A stretch of 9,823 nt of DNA from Candidatus Omnitrophota bacterium (GTDB taxonomy: Bacteria > Omnitrophota > Gorgyraeia > Gorgyraeales > Gorgyraeaceae): the NCBI GenBank assembly GCA_018817035.1, contig JAHIUV010000088.1:1-9823 (forward strand), read 5' to 3'. This document shows positions 1 to 7,753 of the stretch, one piece after another. The translations under genes were made by a program, and so were the position numbers. Numbering within the stretch: position 1 is the first letter of the stretch; the number at the start of each line of letters is the position of its first letter. The notes beneath the pieces were generated by a model that was not told where the DNA came from, did not search any database, and saw only the letters and a program-made list of their open reading frames with translations.

Positions 1-498
1 AGATTAGAAATGTTTTTTAAGTCATGGGTAAAATATATATTTTATCTTTTATTGATAATAATATATATGATTTCTTCGGTTCAGGCTTTTGATGGAGCCA
101 AGCAGAATAGATACTCGAGGCCTGTGCATGAGCTGCAGATAGAGGCTGGTGTATGGATGAGGGAAAATGTAGCGCAAGAAGGAAAACTCATAGTCGCAGA
201 GCCTATCATTCCTTATTTCTTTTATAAAAAAACACCTAATAATTATGAAAGATTGCCTTACGGAGAATACAAAAGCTTAGTAGATTATATGAAATTTAGT
301 AAATCTAAATATCTGGCTATATTTAGCTGGATGCGCGAGGATAATCCCGCCGTTAACTTTTTATTTAACCATAACGATCCTGTTGAGTTGCAACTTCTCA
401 AATCACTAAATAAAGATTCACACACAGTTCTTATATATGAGCTAGGCAATGAAAACCTTACAACAGAAAAAAGCATGACAGGTATAAATGAGAATTAA
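1..498 (+). CDS. C-terminal part of a membrane glycosyltransferase-like protein (5' partial)
   Basis: The reading frame is open back to base 1 (Arg-Leu-Glu precede the first Met at 10), so this is most likely the 3' end of a longer gene. A hydrophobic helix (roughly residues 7-24 counted from that Met) is followed by a soluble tail of about 135 residues. The tail has the pattern seen after the last membrane helix of GT39/PMT-like enzymes: a conserved-looking 'EAGVWMREN' stretch, then 'KLIVAEP', then a 'YLAIFSW' strand and a final 'HTVLIYEL' strand. By family analogy the tail is periplasmic and the enzyme uses a polyprenyl-phosphate sugar. The stop overlaps the next gene by 11 nt, so the two are co-transcribed. 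The other reading is a short stand-alone membrane-anchored protein starting at 10. The catalytic N-terminal half lies outside the window, so the family call is an inference from the tail alone. Confidence 0.6.
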   Translation, partial: RLEMFFKSWVKYIFYLLLIIIYMISSVQAFDGAKQNRYSRPVHELQIEAGVWMRENVAQEGKLIVAEPIIPYFFYKKTPNNYERLPYGEYKSLVDYMKFSKSKYLAIFSWMREDNPAVNFLFNHNDPVELQLLKSLNKDSHTVLIYELGNENLTTEKSMTGINEN

Positions 499-1546
499 AA
501 ATCTTGTGATCAATATAAATATAGTATTAACGTCAGTTATTATCTTGTTATTTTTCTGTGAATGCTTTACCAGAGGACTAGTGTTTGTTAAGAACAGGCA
601 TAATCTTAACTCGGTGATAAACAGTTTGCCAAAAATAAAAAATGGAGATGAAGTTTATCTGGCAGGTATGATACAGCCAAGCATACACAAAAAGGTTATT
701 TATGAACTAAGGCCTGATATCTTTGTCCGTTATGACAGAAATAAATGTTTTGTTAAAACAAATAGTCAGGGGTGGAGGTCTTCCAGGGATTATAAGATCA
801 AAAAAGACAAAGACACAGTGAGAATAATAGGCTTAGGTGATTCTTTTATGTTTGGCTCAAATGTAGAACAGGGTAGTAATTTAATGGATTTTCTGGAAGC
901 CGGATTAAATGAAAGATTCCCGGAGAAAAAATGGGAGGTTATAAATACAGCGGTACCAGGATATAACACAGTAATGGAAGTGGAGACCTTGAAGAAAAAA
1001 GGGTTAAAATACAATCCTGATATAGTTATTATTGAATTCATAGGAAATGACGCACATTTACCAAATTTTATTTATAAAAAGGAAGATTTTCTAAATACTA
1101 AAAGATCTTTTTTTTGGAAATTTCTGCTAAGTAGATATAGGTTATTATGTTTCAATTTTAATTTATATGAATCGCCTTTACGCTCAGACTGCATGGCATA
1201 TGAATTTGACCCTTCTGTCGTGCCTGAGGAATTTAAAGATATGGTAGGGTGGGATTCTTATGTTAAAGCTATGATGGAATTAAAAAAGATGCAGGTTAAA
1301 CATGGTTTTAATGTCGTGAGCTTTTTGACTCTCGGATATAAGAACGACAAACTTTTTGACATTAGTAAAAGATTAAAATTCAACACAACGTATAACGATG
1401 CTTATAACCCCCATGATCTGTCTTTGGTTATAAGTAAAACAGATCCTCATCCGTCAGCATTGGGGCATAAAAGGAATGCAGAGCTTCTTTTAAATTTCAT
1501 GATTTCCGAAGGCATTATAGCGCAGTACCTGGTGCTAAATGAATAA
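488..1546 (+). CDS. Membrane-anchored SGNH/GDSL-family hydrolase or acyl-modifying enzyme
   Basis: The 352-aa protein has one N-terminal hydrophobic segment (about residues 9-24), probably a signal anchor that places the rest outside the inner membrane. The SGNH blocks are in order: Gly-Asp-Ser at 117-119 in 'GLGDSF' (nucleophile Ser119), a block II Gly at 158 in 'AVPGYNT', Gly-Asn-Asp at 186-188 in 'EFIGNDAH', and the catalytic Asp/His block 'TDPHPSALGH' around 318-327. These enzymes cleave or transfer acyl esters. Within a glycosyltransferase operon the likely role is O-acetylation or deacetylation of a surface glycan, but the substrate cannot be read from sequence. The start ATG lies inside the end of the upstream gene, and the stop overlaps the next start in an ATGAATAA junction. 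No strong Shine-Dalgarno is visible, which fits translational coupling. Confidence 0.82.
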   Translation: MRIKNLVININIVLTSVIILLFFCECFTRGLVFVKNRHNLNSVINSLPKIKNGDEVYLAGMIQPSIHKKVIYELRPDIFVRYDRNKCFVKTNSQGWRSSRDYKIKKDKDTVRIIGLGDSFMFGSNVEQGSNLMDFLEAGLNERFPEKKWEVINTAVPGYNTVMEVETLKKKGLKYNPDIVIIEFIGNDAHLPNFIYKKEDFLNTKRSFFWKFLLSRYRLLCFNFNLYESPLRSDCMAYEFDPSVVPEEFKDMVGWDSYVKAMMELKKMQVKHGFNVVSFLTLGYKNDKLFDISKRLKFNTTYNDAYNPHDLSLVISKTDPHPSALGHKRNAELLLNFMISEGIIAQYLVLNE

Positions 1547-3059
1547 GAAAAATATAACTATATTTTTTATCGTCTATTTTACGTGTAATCTAATTTGGTT
1601 ATATCGCGATCTTTTGCCTCCATCATGGGATCAGGCGCATCATATGTTATTATCCCTTAGATATTTTAGACTGATGCCTAATATGTGGCTTCTGCATGAT
1701 GTAAGAAATTTTTTGTCGGTTTCGCATTATTATCCGCCATTTTTCCATCTCTCATCCATTCCTGTTATTTTTCTTTTAGGTTTTTCCGAAAGCAGTTTGA
1801 TTTTAACAAATGTTTTCTACTCTATAATATTGATAGTTAGTTTATTAGGGATAGTCAGGTATTTATTTAATGAACAAACGGGTTTATGGTCTATACTGCT
1901 GCTATTGTTGTATCCTATGATTTATGCGATGTTACGGGAATATTTAATTGATTTTGCCTTAGTCGCTATGGTAGCTGCTACTCAATATTTAATTTTGAAA
2001 AGCGAAGGCGGGATCAAAAAACGTTGGAATTTGCTATTGGGTGTAGTTGTAGGTTTTACGCTTTTAACAAAATCAGTATCAGTCATATTTTTTATACCTC
2101 TTTGGATATTTACAGCTATTAAAAATTTTAACAAGAGCAGAGATTTTATCCCTATTTTTATCTCTATTTTGATATCTGCAGTAATAGCAGGTCCATGGTA
2201 CTTAGCTTCTTTTAAGGATATGATATTCTTAAATGATTATTGGCAGAAATTTGCTATTAATGTCGAAGGCGATATAAATACTTTTATACCTTCGGTGTTT
2301 TGGTATATAGGAGTCATAAAAGATACTATGATTTCCCCTATTCTGTCTTTTGTCTTATTGATAGGCACTGCTTGTTTTTTTCTTTTTGATAGAAGGAAAG
2401 AGGTCCTGGTTTTTCTTATGACGTGTTCTGTCCCTGCTTTTTTGCTGTTATCTTTAACGCCTAATAAGGATGCCAGGTATATAATGCCATGCTTACCTAT
2501 TTTTGCTATGTTGACAATGGGGGGCATATGCGCAATTCCTAAGAAAGTCATAAGGAGAGTGGCTTTGGTATTTATTACCATAGTTGCATGCGTGCAATTC
2601 GTTAATCTTAGTTTTGGTGTTCCGCCATTTTTAGTTAAGCGGGAAAATTTCTTTTACAATCATTCACCGTTACAATATGACTGGAAGATAAAGGAGATAT
2701 TGGGCTTTATTTCAAAGCGTTTCGGAAGAGAGAATATTGCGATAGGATTTCTGCCTGATTCTAAATATTTTAATCTATCCGCGTTTATATTTTATACTAA
2801 TCTATTTAATCTGCCTTATTCAGTGGAATATGTTGGTAATTCTAATGTAGAAATAACCCAAATTGACAAATATGATGTATTTATTACAAAATCTCCAAAT
2901 GTAGCGGTGCCTCACAAATCTTTTTATCGCAATAAATTCAATAAAGAAATGGATGTATCGATGTATAATGATATAGGTTTTAAGGCTCTGGAAAAATTTG
3001 AGCTTCCTGATAACACTATAGCGTTTGTTTATTATAAGGTTAAAGAGTCCAATGACTAA
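1539..3059 (+). CDS. GT39/ArnT-like integral membrane glycosyltransferase
   Basis: This 506-aa polytopic protein has hydrophobic segments spread over about residues 5-360 and a soluble tail of about 145 residues. The first large loop carries Asp31 in 'PSWDQAHH', the position where GT39/PMT_2 enzymes keep the acidic residue needed for catalysis. Other family-like features are 'YYPPFFH' (64-70), 'LREYLIDFAL' (132-141) and 'PNKDARYIMPCLP' (308-320), the last resembling the conserved Lys/Arg-Tyr-Pro stretch before the final helices. Such enzymes move a sugar from a polyprenyl-phosphate carrier to protein, lipid or glycan on the periplasmic face. The DPM-like synthase that could make the donor starts in the last 8 nt of this gene. 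The coding sequence is very AT-rich. The acceptor is unknown, and naming it ArnT would be over-reading. Confidence 0.75.
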   Translation: MNKKNITIFFIVYFTCNLIWLYRDLLPPSWDQAHHMLLSLRYFRLMPNMWLLHDVRNFLSVSHYYPPFFHLSSIPVIFLLGFSESSLILTNVFYSIILIVSLLGIVRYLFNEQTGLWSILLLLLYPMIYAMLREYLIDFALVAMVAATQYLILKSEGGIKKRWNLLLGVVVGFTLLTKSVSVIFFIPLWIFTAIKNFNKSRDFIPIFISILISAVIAGPWYLASFKDMIFLNDYWQKFAINVEGDINTFIPSVFWYIGVIKDTMISPILSFVLLIGTACFFLFDRRKEVLVFLMTCSVPAFLLLSLTPNKDARYIMPCLPIFAMLTMGGICAIPKKVIRRVALVFITIVACVQFVNLSFGVPPFLVKRENFFYNHSPLQYDWKIKEILGFISKRFGRENIAIGFLPDSKYFNLSAFIFYTNLFNLPYSVEYVGNSNVEITQIDKYDVFITKSPNVAVPHKSFYRNKFNKEMDVSMYNDIGFKALEKFELPDNTIAFVYYKVKESND

Positions 3060-3765
3060 GTCGGATTTTCCGCAAAAAATAAAGTATTCCCTGATCATCC
3101 CTTTTTTTAATGAGGAACATTCTGTTGAGCCTCTTTTTGATTCTTTAAAAAAAGTAATGAACGGATTTAAGGAAGATTATGAGGTAATTTTTATAAATGA
3201 TGGTTCGCGCGATAATACGTTAAGCTTATTGGAATGTTTGTCAAGATCGAATGATTTTGTACGCGTAATAAGTTTTGATACTAACAGAGGGCAGGGTAAG
3301 GCTATAGAAGAAGGGTTTCGCAATGTAAGAGGCGATGTGGTTATTACTATGGACGGAGATTTACAGAATGACCCTGTTGATATACCTATGTTGACACACA
3401 AGATCGACCAAGGTTTTGATCTTGTGTGCGGATGGAGGTATCTTAGGAATGACACGGTGATAAAAAAGATCAAATCAAAAATAGGGAATTTTTTTCAGAG
3501 AAAAATAACAGGATTGAATATCCATGATATAAGCTGTACCATGAGAGCTTACAGAAGGGAGATCATAAAAGAGGTAGTTTTTTACGGAGAATTTGAATTT
3601 TCCGTACTACCGTATATTATTTCAAGAGATAAGAATATAAAAATAACAGAAGTAAAAGTAAAAGATAATTATCGTAAGTTTGGAAAAAGTAAATATAGAA
3701 CTCTGCGCACGATTTTTGGTACGATGTATGATTATATAAGGTTAATAGTTAAAAATAAAAGATAA
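3052..3765 (+). CDS. DPM1-like family 2 glycosyltransferase (polyprenyl-phosphate sugar synthase)
   Basis: The 237-aa protein is a GT-A domain of GT2, close to dolichol-phosphate mannose synthase. It shows 'LIIPFFNEE' (14-22), the nucleotide-binding 'FINDGSRDNT' (47-56), 'NRGQGKAIEEGF' (78-89) and the metal-binding 'MDGDLQNDP' (100-108). A later 'DISCTMRAYRRE' stretch resembles the family's acceptor loop. There is no C-terminal membrane helix, so it resembles the short soluble DPM1 type acting on the cytoplasmic face. It probably transfers a hexose from an NDP-sugar to polyprenyl phosphate, feeding the membrane glycosyltransferases upstream. I chose ATG 3052 over an in-frame TTG at 3025. The family domain begins just after it, and the ATGACTAA overlap copies the 8-nt overlap at the previous junction. 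The sugar (mannose, glucose or other) is undetermined. Confidence 0.85.
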   Translation: MTKSDFPQKIKYSLIIPFFNEEHSVEPLFDSLKKVMNGFKEDYEVIFINDGSRDNTLSLLECLSRSNDFVRVISFDTNRGQGKAIEEGFRNVRGDVVITMDGDLQNDPVDIPMLTHKIDQGFDLVCGWRYLRNDTVIKKIKSKIGNFFQRKITGLNIHDISCTMRAYRREIIKEVVFYGEFEFSVLPYIISRDKNIKITEVKVKDNYRKFGKSKYRTLRTIFGTMYDYIRLIVKNKR

Positions 3766-3770
3766 TGTTT

Positions 3771-5420
3771 TTATCTTATGTGGTAACCGGAATATAATAA
3801 ATGGAATTTTTTCAGCTTTGATCCTTGTTTTTCTGCTTTATTTAGCTTGCCTGTTTTTAAATATAGATCATATAGTTGCTGGCTGAAATATTGGCTGGCA
3901 GGATATAGAGAGGAAGCTTTTTCAAATTCAAGTATGGCTTTTTTTGTCATGCCATTTTTTAGATATGATAGAGCAAGAGCCTTGTGATAGAAAGGGTAAT
4001 ATGGATTCAACTCTATTGCTTTGTTGTATTTTTTCATAGCTGCGTAATATAGATCATTGTATGGTTCTGTGGATATTGCTTTTTCGTATTCGCCTTTTTG
4101 AAAATAATTTAAAGCAATTGCGCTTTTTATATTTAGCAGGATCAGGATAAAAACTATTGCCAGCGCTAAAGATCTGGTTGTGTTGTTGGATTTTACATTA
4201 TCTGTTTTACGCGCTCGTGATAACAGCCCTAAATATAGCCACCACAAAAAAGAAACCTGCGGTATAAAATATGAAAAATCCAGCATGTTATTCACGATAA
4301 ATACAGAGCAGGAAGCTATTAACCCTATAGTGATAAGATTCTTTTCTATTTTAAAACTTGTTTTTATGAATGCCGCTAACAGCCATATAATAGAAATAAT
4401 TCCCAATATACCTGTCTCTGCCCATGCCTGTAAGAATATATTATGCGCGAACATGGTTTCATTGGCTAAAAAGTATTTATATTTTAGGTAGATATTGCTG
4501 AAATTCCCGGCCCCGACGCCTGTCAGGGGGAAATCCTTGATCATGGCAAGTGAACTTTTCCAGAAACTTAAGCGCTGCAGTATTGTATTCTGCTGGTTAG
4601 CGAAGTCAGCGAACATGTCAAAACGTAAGAATAATATATATGCCGGCATCAGTAGCATCAAAGCGCAGATGATGAGACGTGTTGAACGGCGCAAGCGGTT
4701 ACTTAAGATCACGAAGACAAGAGCGCCAAAGGCAAGGCTTATCCATACCCCGAGTGATTTGGTAAGGACGAGCGCTGTGAGCGTTAACGCAAGACAGGCA
4801 CTCTGGAATATGTATGGTTTTTTCAGATTTATTTTATCGAGAATACTTCCCGCGCACAGTGGGATTGTCATCGCGAGATAACAACCGAGCATATTAGGCG
4901 AGAAAAATGTCGCTATGGCCCTTTTGGTAAAGAGGATCTCGCGGAAATATTTTGCTTCCAGCGAATCCTTTAGGTTTTTAGCCAGATATTCTTTTAAGTG
5001 CTCAAAACCCCAGACATATTGATATATCGCGTACACGCTTATCAGTAAAGCCGTGAATAAAATTATCGCCCTTAGTTTTTTAGTCTCTTTATTACTCATA
5101 TTTGACGCTAAAAAGAAGAGAGAGAATAAGGCGGATATCTGATAAACCTGATGCAGGCTTGAGAGTATGTTTATGGAATAGAACAGCGAGATAATGAGAG
5201 CAAATAAGCACGCAAGCAAAGGTTTACTGAAATAGTTATTCAGGGAAAAAGCCCTTGAGAAGAACAGGGATGCAAGAAAAACCGCAAGGACCGCTATCCG
5301 TAGGTAAGCGCCCATGAGAGGGTAAGCCATTTCCGATATAAAAGGCCTGATAAATATAACAGCCAAGAGGGGCAGTGATAAAATCAGATATAGTTTCTTA
5401 TTGCGCACAGGACTATTCAT
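3771..5420 (-). CDS. O-antigen ligase/polymerase (Wzy_C family) with C-terminal TPR repeats
   Basis: The 549-aa protein has many membrane segments over about residues 10-430. It has the Wzy_C/WaaL signature: Arg283 and Trp287 in 'RLSFWKSSLAMIKDFPLTG', then 'GVGAGNF' (301-307), then 'AHNIFLQAWAETGILG' (325-340), where His326 is the usual key residue of the large periplasmic loop. Residues about 435-535 form two to three TPR-like repeats, for example 'AIELNPYYPFYHKALALSY' and 'AILEFEKASSLYP'. The family joins an undecaprenyl-diphosphate-linked glycan to lipid A core, another glycan, or a protein. Ligase, polymerase and protein O-glycosylase cannot be told apart from sequence. It converges on the four-gene glycan operon, with only 5 nt between the two stops. 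Its start has no Shine-Dalgarno and lies 9 nt downstream of a TATAAT box. Confidence 0.85.
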   Translation of the reverse strand: MNSPVRNKKLYLILSLPLLAVIFIRPFISEMAYPLMGAYLRIAVLAVFLASLFFSRAFSLNNYFSKPLLACLFALIISLFYSINILSSLHQVYQISALFSLFFLASNMSNKETKKLRAIILFTALLISVYAIYQYVWGFEHLKEYLAKNLKDSLEAKYFREILFTKRAIATFFSPNMLGCYLAMTIPLCAGSILDKINLKKPYIFQSACLALTLTALVLTKSLGVWISLAFGALVFVILSNRLRRSTRLIICALMLLMPAYILFLRFDMFADFANQQNTILQRLSFWKSSLAMIKDFPLTGVGAGNFSNIYLKYKYFLANETMFAHNIFLQAWAETGILGIISIIWLLAAFIKTSFKIEKNLITIGLIASCSVFIVNNMLDFSYFIPQVSFLWWLYLGLLSRARKTDNVKSNNTTRSLALAIVFILILLNIKSAIALNYFQKGEYEKAISTEPYNDLYYAAMKKYNKAIELNPYYPFYHKALALSYLKNGMTKKAILEFEKASSLYPASQYFSQQLYDLYLKTGKLNKAEKQGSKLKKFHLLYSGYHIR

Positions 5421-5429
5421 GACGTTATT

Positions 5430-5458
5430 ATTATAAAATGCAAAGGGACATTAAGCAA
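5430..5458 (-). promoter_or_regulatory. Candidate sigma70-type promoter for the O-antigen ligase gene
   Basis: On the minus strand a perfect TATAAT (5430-5435) follows a weak -35, TTGCTT (5453-5458), after 17 bp. Transcription would start around 5422-5424, only 2-4 nt before the ATG, implying a leaderless or nearly leaderless mRNA. The -10 is convincing. The -35 matches consensus at only three positions, and the region is AT-rich, so a chance match is possible. Confidence 0.4.
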
Positions 5459-5474
5459 TGATATTGTAAAATAG

Positions 5475-5636
5475 TTTGCTGACTTTTATTTGACAAAGAT
5501 TTCATTACGGTTCTCGACTTACTGCGCTCGCTCGAACAATATTTTAAGACAAAGTCCTGAGCTTGTCGAAGGACAATATTCTTCGAGCTTGTCCCGAAGT
5601 ATCGGGACATAGTCGAGAAGACATAAAGTCAGCAAA
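5475..5636. repeat. Element A: 162-bp nested inverted-repeat (REP/BIME-like) element
   Basis: The outer arms are a perfect 12-bp inverted repeat, TTTGCTGACTTT (5475-5486) and AAAGTCAGCAAA (5625-5636). Inside are TTCTCGACT (5511-5519) with AGTCGAGAA (5611-5619), and CTCGAACAATATT (5531-5543) with AATATTCTTCGAG (5575-5587, one mismatch). There are two small hairpins, GTCCT/AGGAC (5554-5558, 5570-5574) and GTCCCGA/TCGGGAC (5591-5597, 5602-5608). GAGCTTGTC occurs twice in direct orientation (5559 and 5585). No coding potential is seen. I find no target duplication next to the outer arms. The element fills most of the space between two divergent genes, and its inner half-units recur, re-ordered, at 8656-8743. 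Confidence 0.8.
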
Positions 5637-5666
5637 GTTCTTGACACTATGTAAGCACAATTAACC

Positions 5667-5695
5667 TTGCATATCATATATATGTATGGCATAAT
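5667..5695 (+). promoter_or_regulatory. Candidate promoter for the secreted-protein/GT2 operon
   Basis: TTGCAT (5667-5672), a 17-bp spacer and CATAAT (5690-5695) precede the operon. The -10 matches consensus at five positions and the -35 at three. Transcription would begin near 5702, about 18 nt before ATG 5720 and 63 nt before ATG 5765. A better -35-like TTGACA at 5641-5646, just outside element A, has no acceptable -10 at the right distance. Confidence 0.4.
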
Positions 5696-5731
5696 ATAAC
5701 AATAAAATAAATCGCATCAATGAACCGCAGG

Positions 5732-5746
5732 CCATCCGGAGGATGG
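5732..5746 (+). other. Small perfect stem-loop containing a GGAGG in the operon leader
   Basis: CCATCC (5732-5737), loop GGA and GGATGG (5741-5746) form a 6-bp stem. It contains the only GGAGG near the operon start (5738-5742) and an out-of-frame ATG (5743). It sits between the two in-frame candidate starts at 5720 and 5765. It is short enough to be chance. Confidence 0.35.
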
Positions 5747-5764
5747 TATTATTTTATCTTATTT

Positions 5765-7750
5765 ATGACGAAGTTTAAAAAAGGGTTAAATCTTAAGATC
5801 GTTATCTTTGTTCTGGCATTATCTTTAGCGTGCCCGTTGTCCGGATTTTGCCTTCGCGCGCCTATAAATAGTGAAAAAAATGCAGAAGCCATGCTGGGAT
5901 TGATCTATAACGATGTGGGAAGAAATCTTTCCACAGAAGAAGCGTTAGATTATCTAAGATTTAATAAAAGCGGCAAAACTCGGGTATATACTTTAGGAGG
6001 GGGGCGAAAAGACTATTCGAATATAATGCTTCAGATCCCGGTTGAGTATGGATATGCTGTTATTTCACGATTAAAGAGCCCTGTTTTTGAAAAAAGTTCC
6101 GGAAAATGGATAAGTCTCGTAGCTTTAATGACGTATAAAAGAAATATACCGCTGTGGCAAATATCCTCCAAGACTCAATACGAAATTTTAAGTGATATCC
6201 CAAGCTTGTTGCGGATGATGCCTTCTCTTGCTTCGCGTGAAAATCTTGAGCCTGTTCTGGAGATGCTCAAAGATGACATAAATCATAATTCCATCACGAT
6301 AAAAGCTGTTTCCGCTTTTGTAAGGGCGCGTAAAGGCCTCTTTTCTTATATCTTTGAATATTTGGATAGATACGCACACGCAGATGAATACGATAATAGA
6401 GACCTGAAGACCAAAGTAAGAAAAATAAAAACAGAAATTATTTATTATACGTTAGAGCCGGAGTTAACAAAGTCTGAAAGGTGGGTTGATCGCGCAGGCC
6501 GTAGAATAATAAGATCATGGATATATCTTCAGTTGATAACAAACCATAGTGTGGATTTAGCGGGATTGTTAGATACTTTAAATAAAAGAGTTGTTCCTGC
6601 GGTGAGAATTATAGGGCATATGGGAAAGGACGCTCCAAAACTAGGATACAAAATAAGCAATAATAAATCAGACAAGAATATGCAGGATGAACACATTGAA
6701 GACCCCTCAATTATCTGGTGGCTTTTTAAAGACTCTATGGATACAGAGGGTCACGAGCCCGAGGACAGCGCGCAAGAAGATCTACGGGATGATTTAATAC
6801 GGTATTCAAGTATCGGAGAACCTATTTTGCAAAATACAGGGATGATCAAACCAGCGGCAGATGAATATTTGCGGGAGATAGTAAATATAAGCAGAACCAT
6901 AAACAATATAAAGACTAGCACTTCTGTCCAGGTAAAACCTTTTTCTTTCCCGCTTATGCTTTTGGATTTTGTTCTTATCGATCAGTTGGAAGCAGGAGAG
7001 GTGCCTTATTATGTTTATGAGATTACTAATGGCCTTGGTTACAAAGATCTTTTTATCGACGAACTTTTTGATCGCAATAATGTTTATCGCCTTAGAGATA
7101 AAAATTTTCTATTCAGGTATATGATAAGGAGCGTTTCCACTATATATTACGCGGCGGCTTTAAATGGGAATAAAAAAAGTGAAAATGCCCAGGTTTATGA
7201 GCAATCTATAGATGAATTACATCTTTTTTTATTTAATGAGATAGGAGAATTAATAGATATTAAAGACTTTAATATTTTAATGCACAAGGAGCCTTATGAA
7301 GAAGTCGGAAGAAATAAAATCATTAAGAAAATAAGCGCAGAAATAAGCAGGAATAAAGATTTTGGAGTAGGATTATGGAACATTTTTGTGAGATCTTTTG
7401 ATAAAATAGCAGAAGAATATAAGAAGAACCATTACTATCCTGATGTATCAGGTGAAATAATCCTCAGTTTTTTAGATAAAAAAGGCCCTTTTATTCCGGG
7501 TGAGAATGAATTATTGACTGAATTTTATGGCGGAGAATTAACGGATAACAAAATTGAGGAAATACTATGGATCTTATCAGAGACAGGCAGTTTTGAGTCT
7601 TATAAGGCCATAGAGTCTTTGTTAAAAAATCCTGATACTGAACGGATAAAAAAAGTTTGTGAAGAGGCTCTTGAAATCATGGAATCAAGAGGCATTTTGG
7701 CTGGCCAGTTTAAGGTGTTGCGCAAAACAGCGCCTCGTGATAAGTTATAG
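5765..7750 (+). CDS. Secreted protein of unknown function with 'LRAP' motif and HEAT-like C-terminus
   Basis: I do not recognise the family. From ATG 5765 the protein is 661 aa and begins with a normal Sec signal peptide: a basic 'KFKKGLNLK', a hydrophobic core of about 16 residues, then 'SGFCLRAPIN'. An in-frame ATG at 5720 would add 15 residues ('MNRRPSGGWY' and on), an odd extension for a signal peptide, so I prefer 5765. Neither start has a good Shine-Dalgarno. The mature part is mostly helical and charged, with a strongly acidic, low-complexity linker around residues 300-345. The last 60 or so residues ('EEILWILSETGSFESYKAI', then a 'LLKNPDTERIKKVCEEA' stretch) look like one or two HEAT-type helical pairs. 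No catalytic motif is evident. The 'LRAP' just after the signal peptide resembles a pattern I recall in Omnitrophota secreted proteins. It probably shares a transcript with the GT2 3 nt downstream. Confidence 0.8.
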   Translation: MTKFKKGLNLKIVIFVLALSLACPLSGFCLRAPINSEKNAEAMLGLIYNDVGRNLSTEEALDYLRFNKSGKTRVYTLGGGRKDYSNIMLQIPVEYGYAVISRLKSPVFEKSSGKWISLVALMTYKRNIPLWQISSKTQYEILSDIPSLLRMMPSLASRENLEPVLEMLKDDINHNSITIKAVSAFVRARKGLFSYIFEYLDRYAHADEYDNRDLKTKVRKIKTEIIYYTLEPELTKSERWVDRAGRRIIRSWIYLQLITNHSVDLAGLLDTLNKRVVPAVRIIGHMGKDAPKLGYKISNNKSDKNMQDEHIEDPSIIWWLFKDSMDTEGHEPEDSAQEDLRDDLIRYSSIGEPILQNTGMIKPAADEYLREIVNISRTINNIKTSTSVQVKPFSFPLMLLDFVLIDQLEAGEVPYYVYEITNGLGYKDLFIDELFDRNNVYRLRDKNFLFRYMIRSVSTIYYAAALNGNKKSENAQVYEQSIDELHLFLFNEIGELIDIKDFNILMHKEPYEEVGRNKIIKKISAEISRNKDFGVGLWNIFVRSFDKIAEEYKKNHYYPDVSGEIILSFLDKKGPFIPGENELLTEFYGGELTDNKIEEILWILSETGSFESYKAIESLLKNPDTERIKKVCEEALEIMESRGILAGQFKVLRKTAPRDKL

Positions 7751-7753
7751 TCC

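Noticed and set aside
3025..3051. TTG start extending the DPM-like GT2 by nine residues
   Set aside because: The extension lies wholly inside the upstream gene, is not family-like, and ATG 3052 gives the same overlap as the previous junction.
2820..3098. Minus-strand frame across the GT39/GT2 junction
   Set aside because: It runs antisense to two coupled genes and has no domain signature.
3759..3777. AAGATAA/TTATCTT hairpin covering both convergent stop codons as a bidirectional terminator
   Set aside because: The 7-bp stem has a single G-C pair and the region is AT-rich; such pairing is expected by chance.
4180..4881. Two plus-strand open frames of 103 and 128 codons
   Set aside because: Both lie opposite the O-antigen ligase gene, show no family pattern and have no ribosome-binding site; shadows of the minus-strand gene.
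5475..5636. Element A as a CRISPR array or tRNA-like structure
   Set aside because: There are no regularly spaced direct repeats and no cloverleaf; it is a nested inverted repeat.
5641..5646. TTGACA as -35 of the secreted-protein operon
   Set aside because: No -10-like hexamer lies 16-18 bp downstream; the match is probably incidental.
5675..5684. CATATATATG palindrome as an operator
   Set aside because: A short alternating AT palindrome in AT-rich DNA has no further support.
5797..5853. Lipoprotein signal in the 661-aa protein
   Set aside because: Neither cysteine is preceded by a canonical lipobox; one has Phe at -1 and the other lacks the usual Leu at -3.
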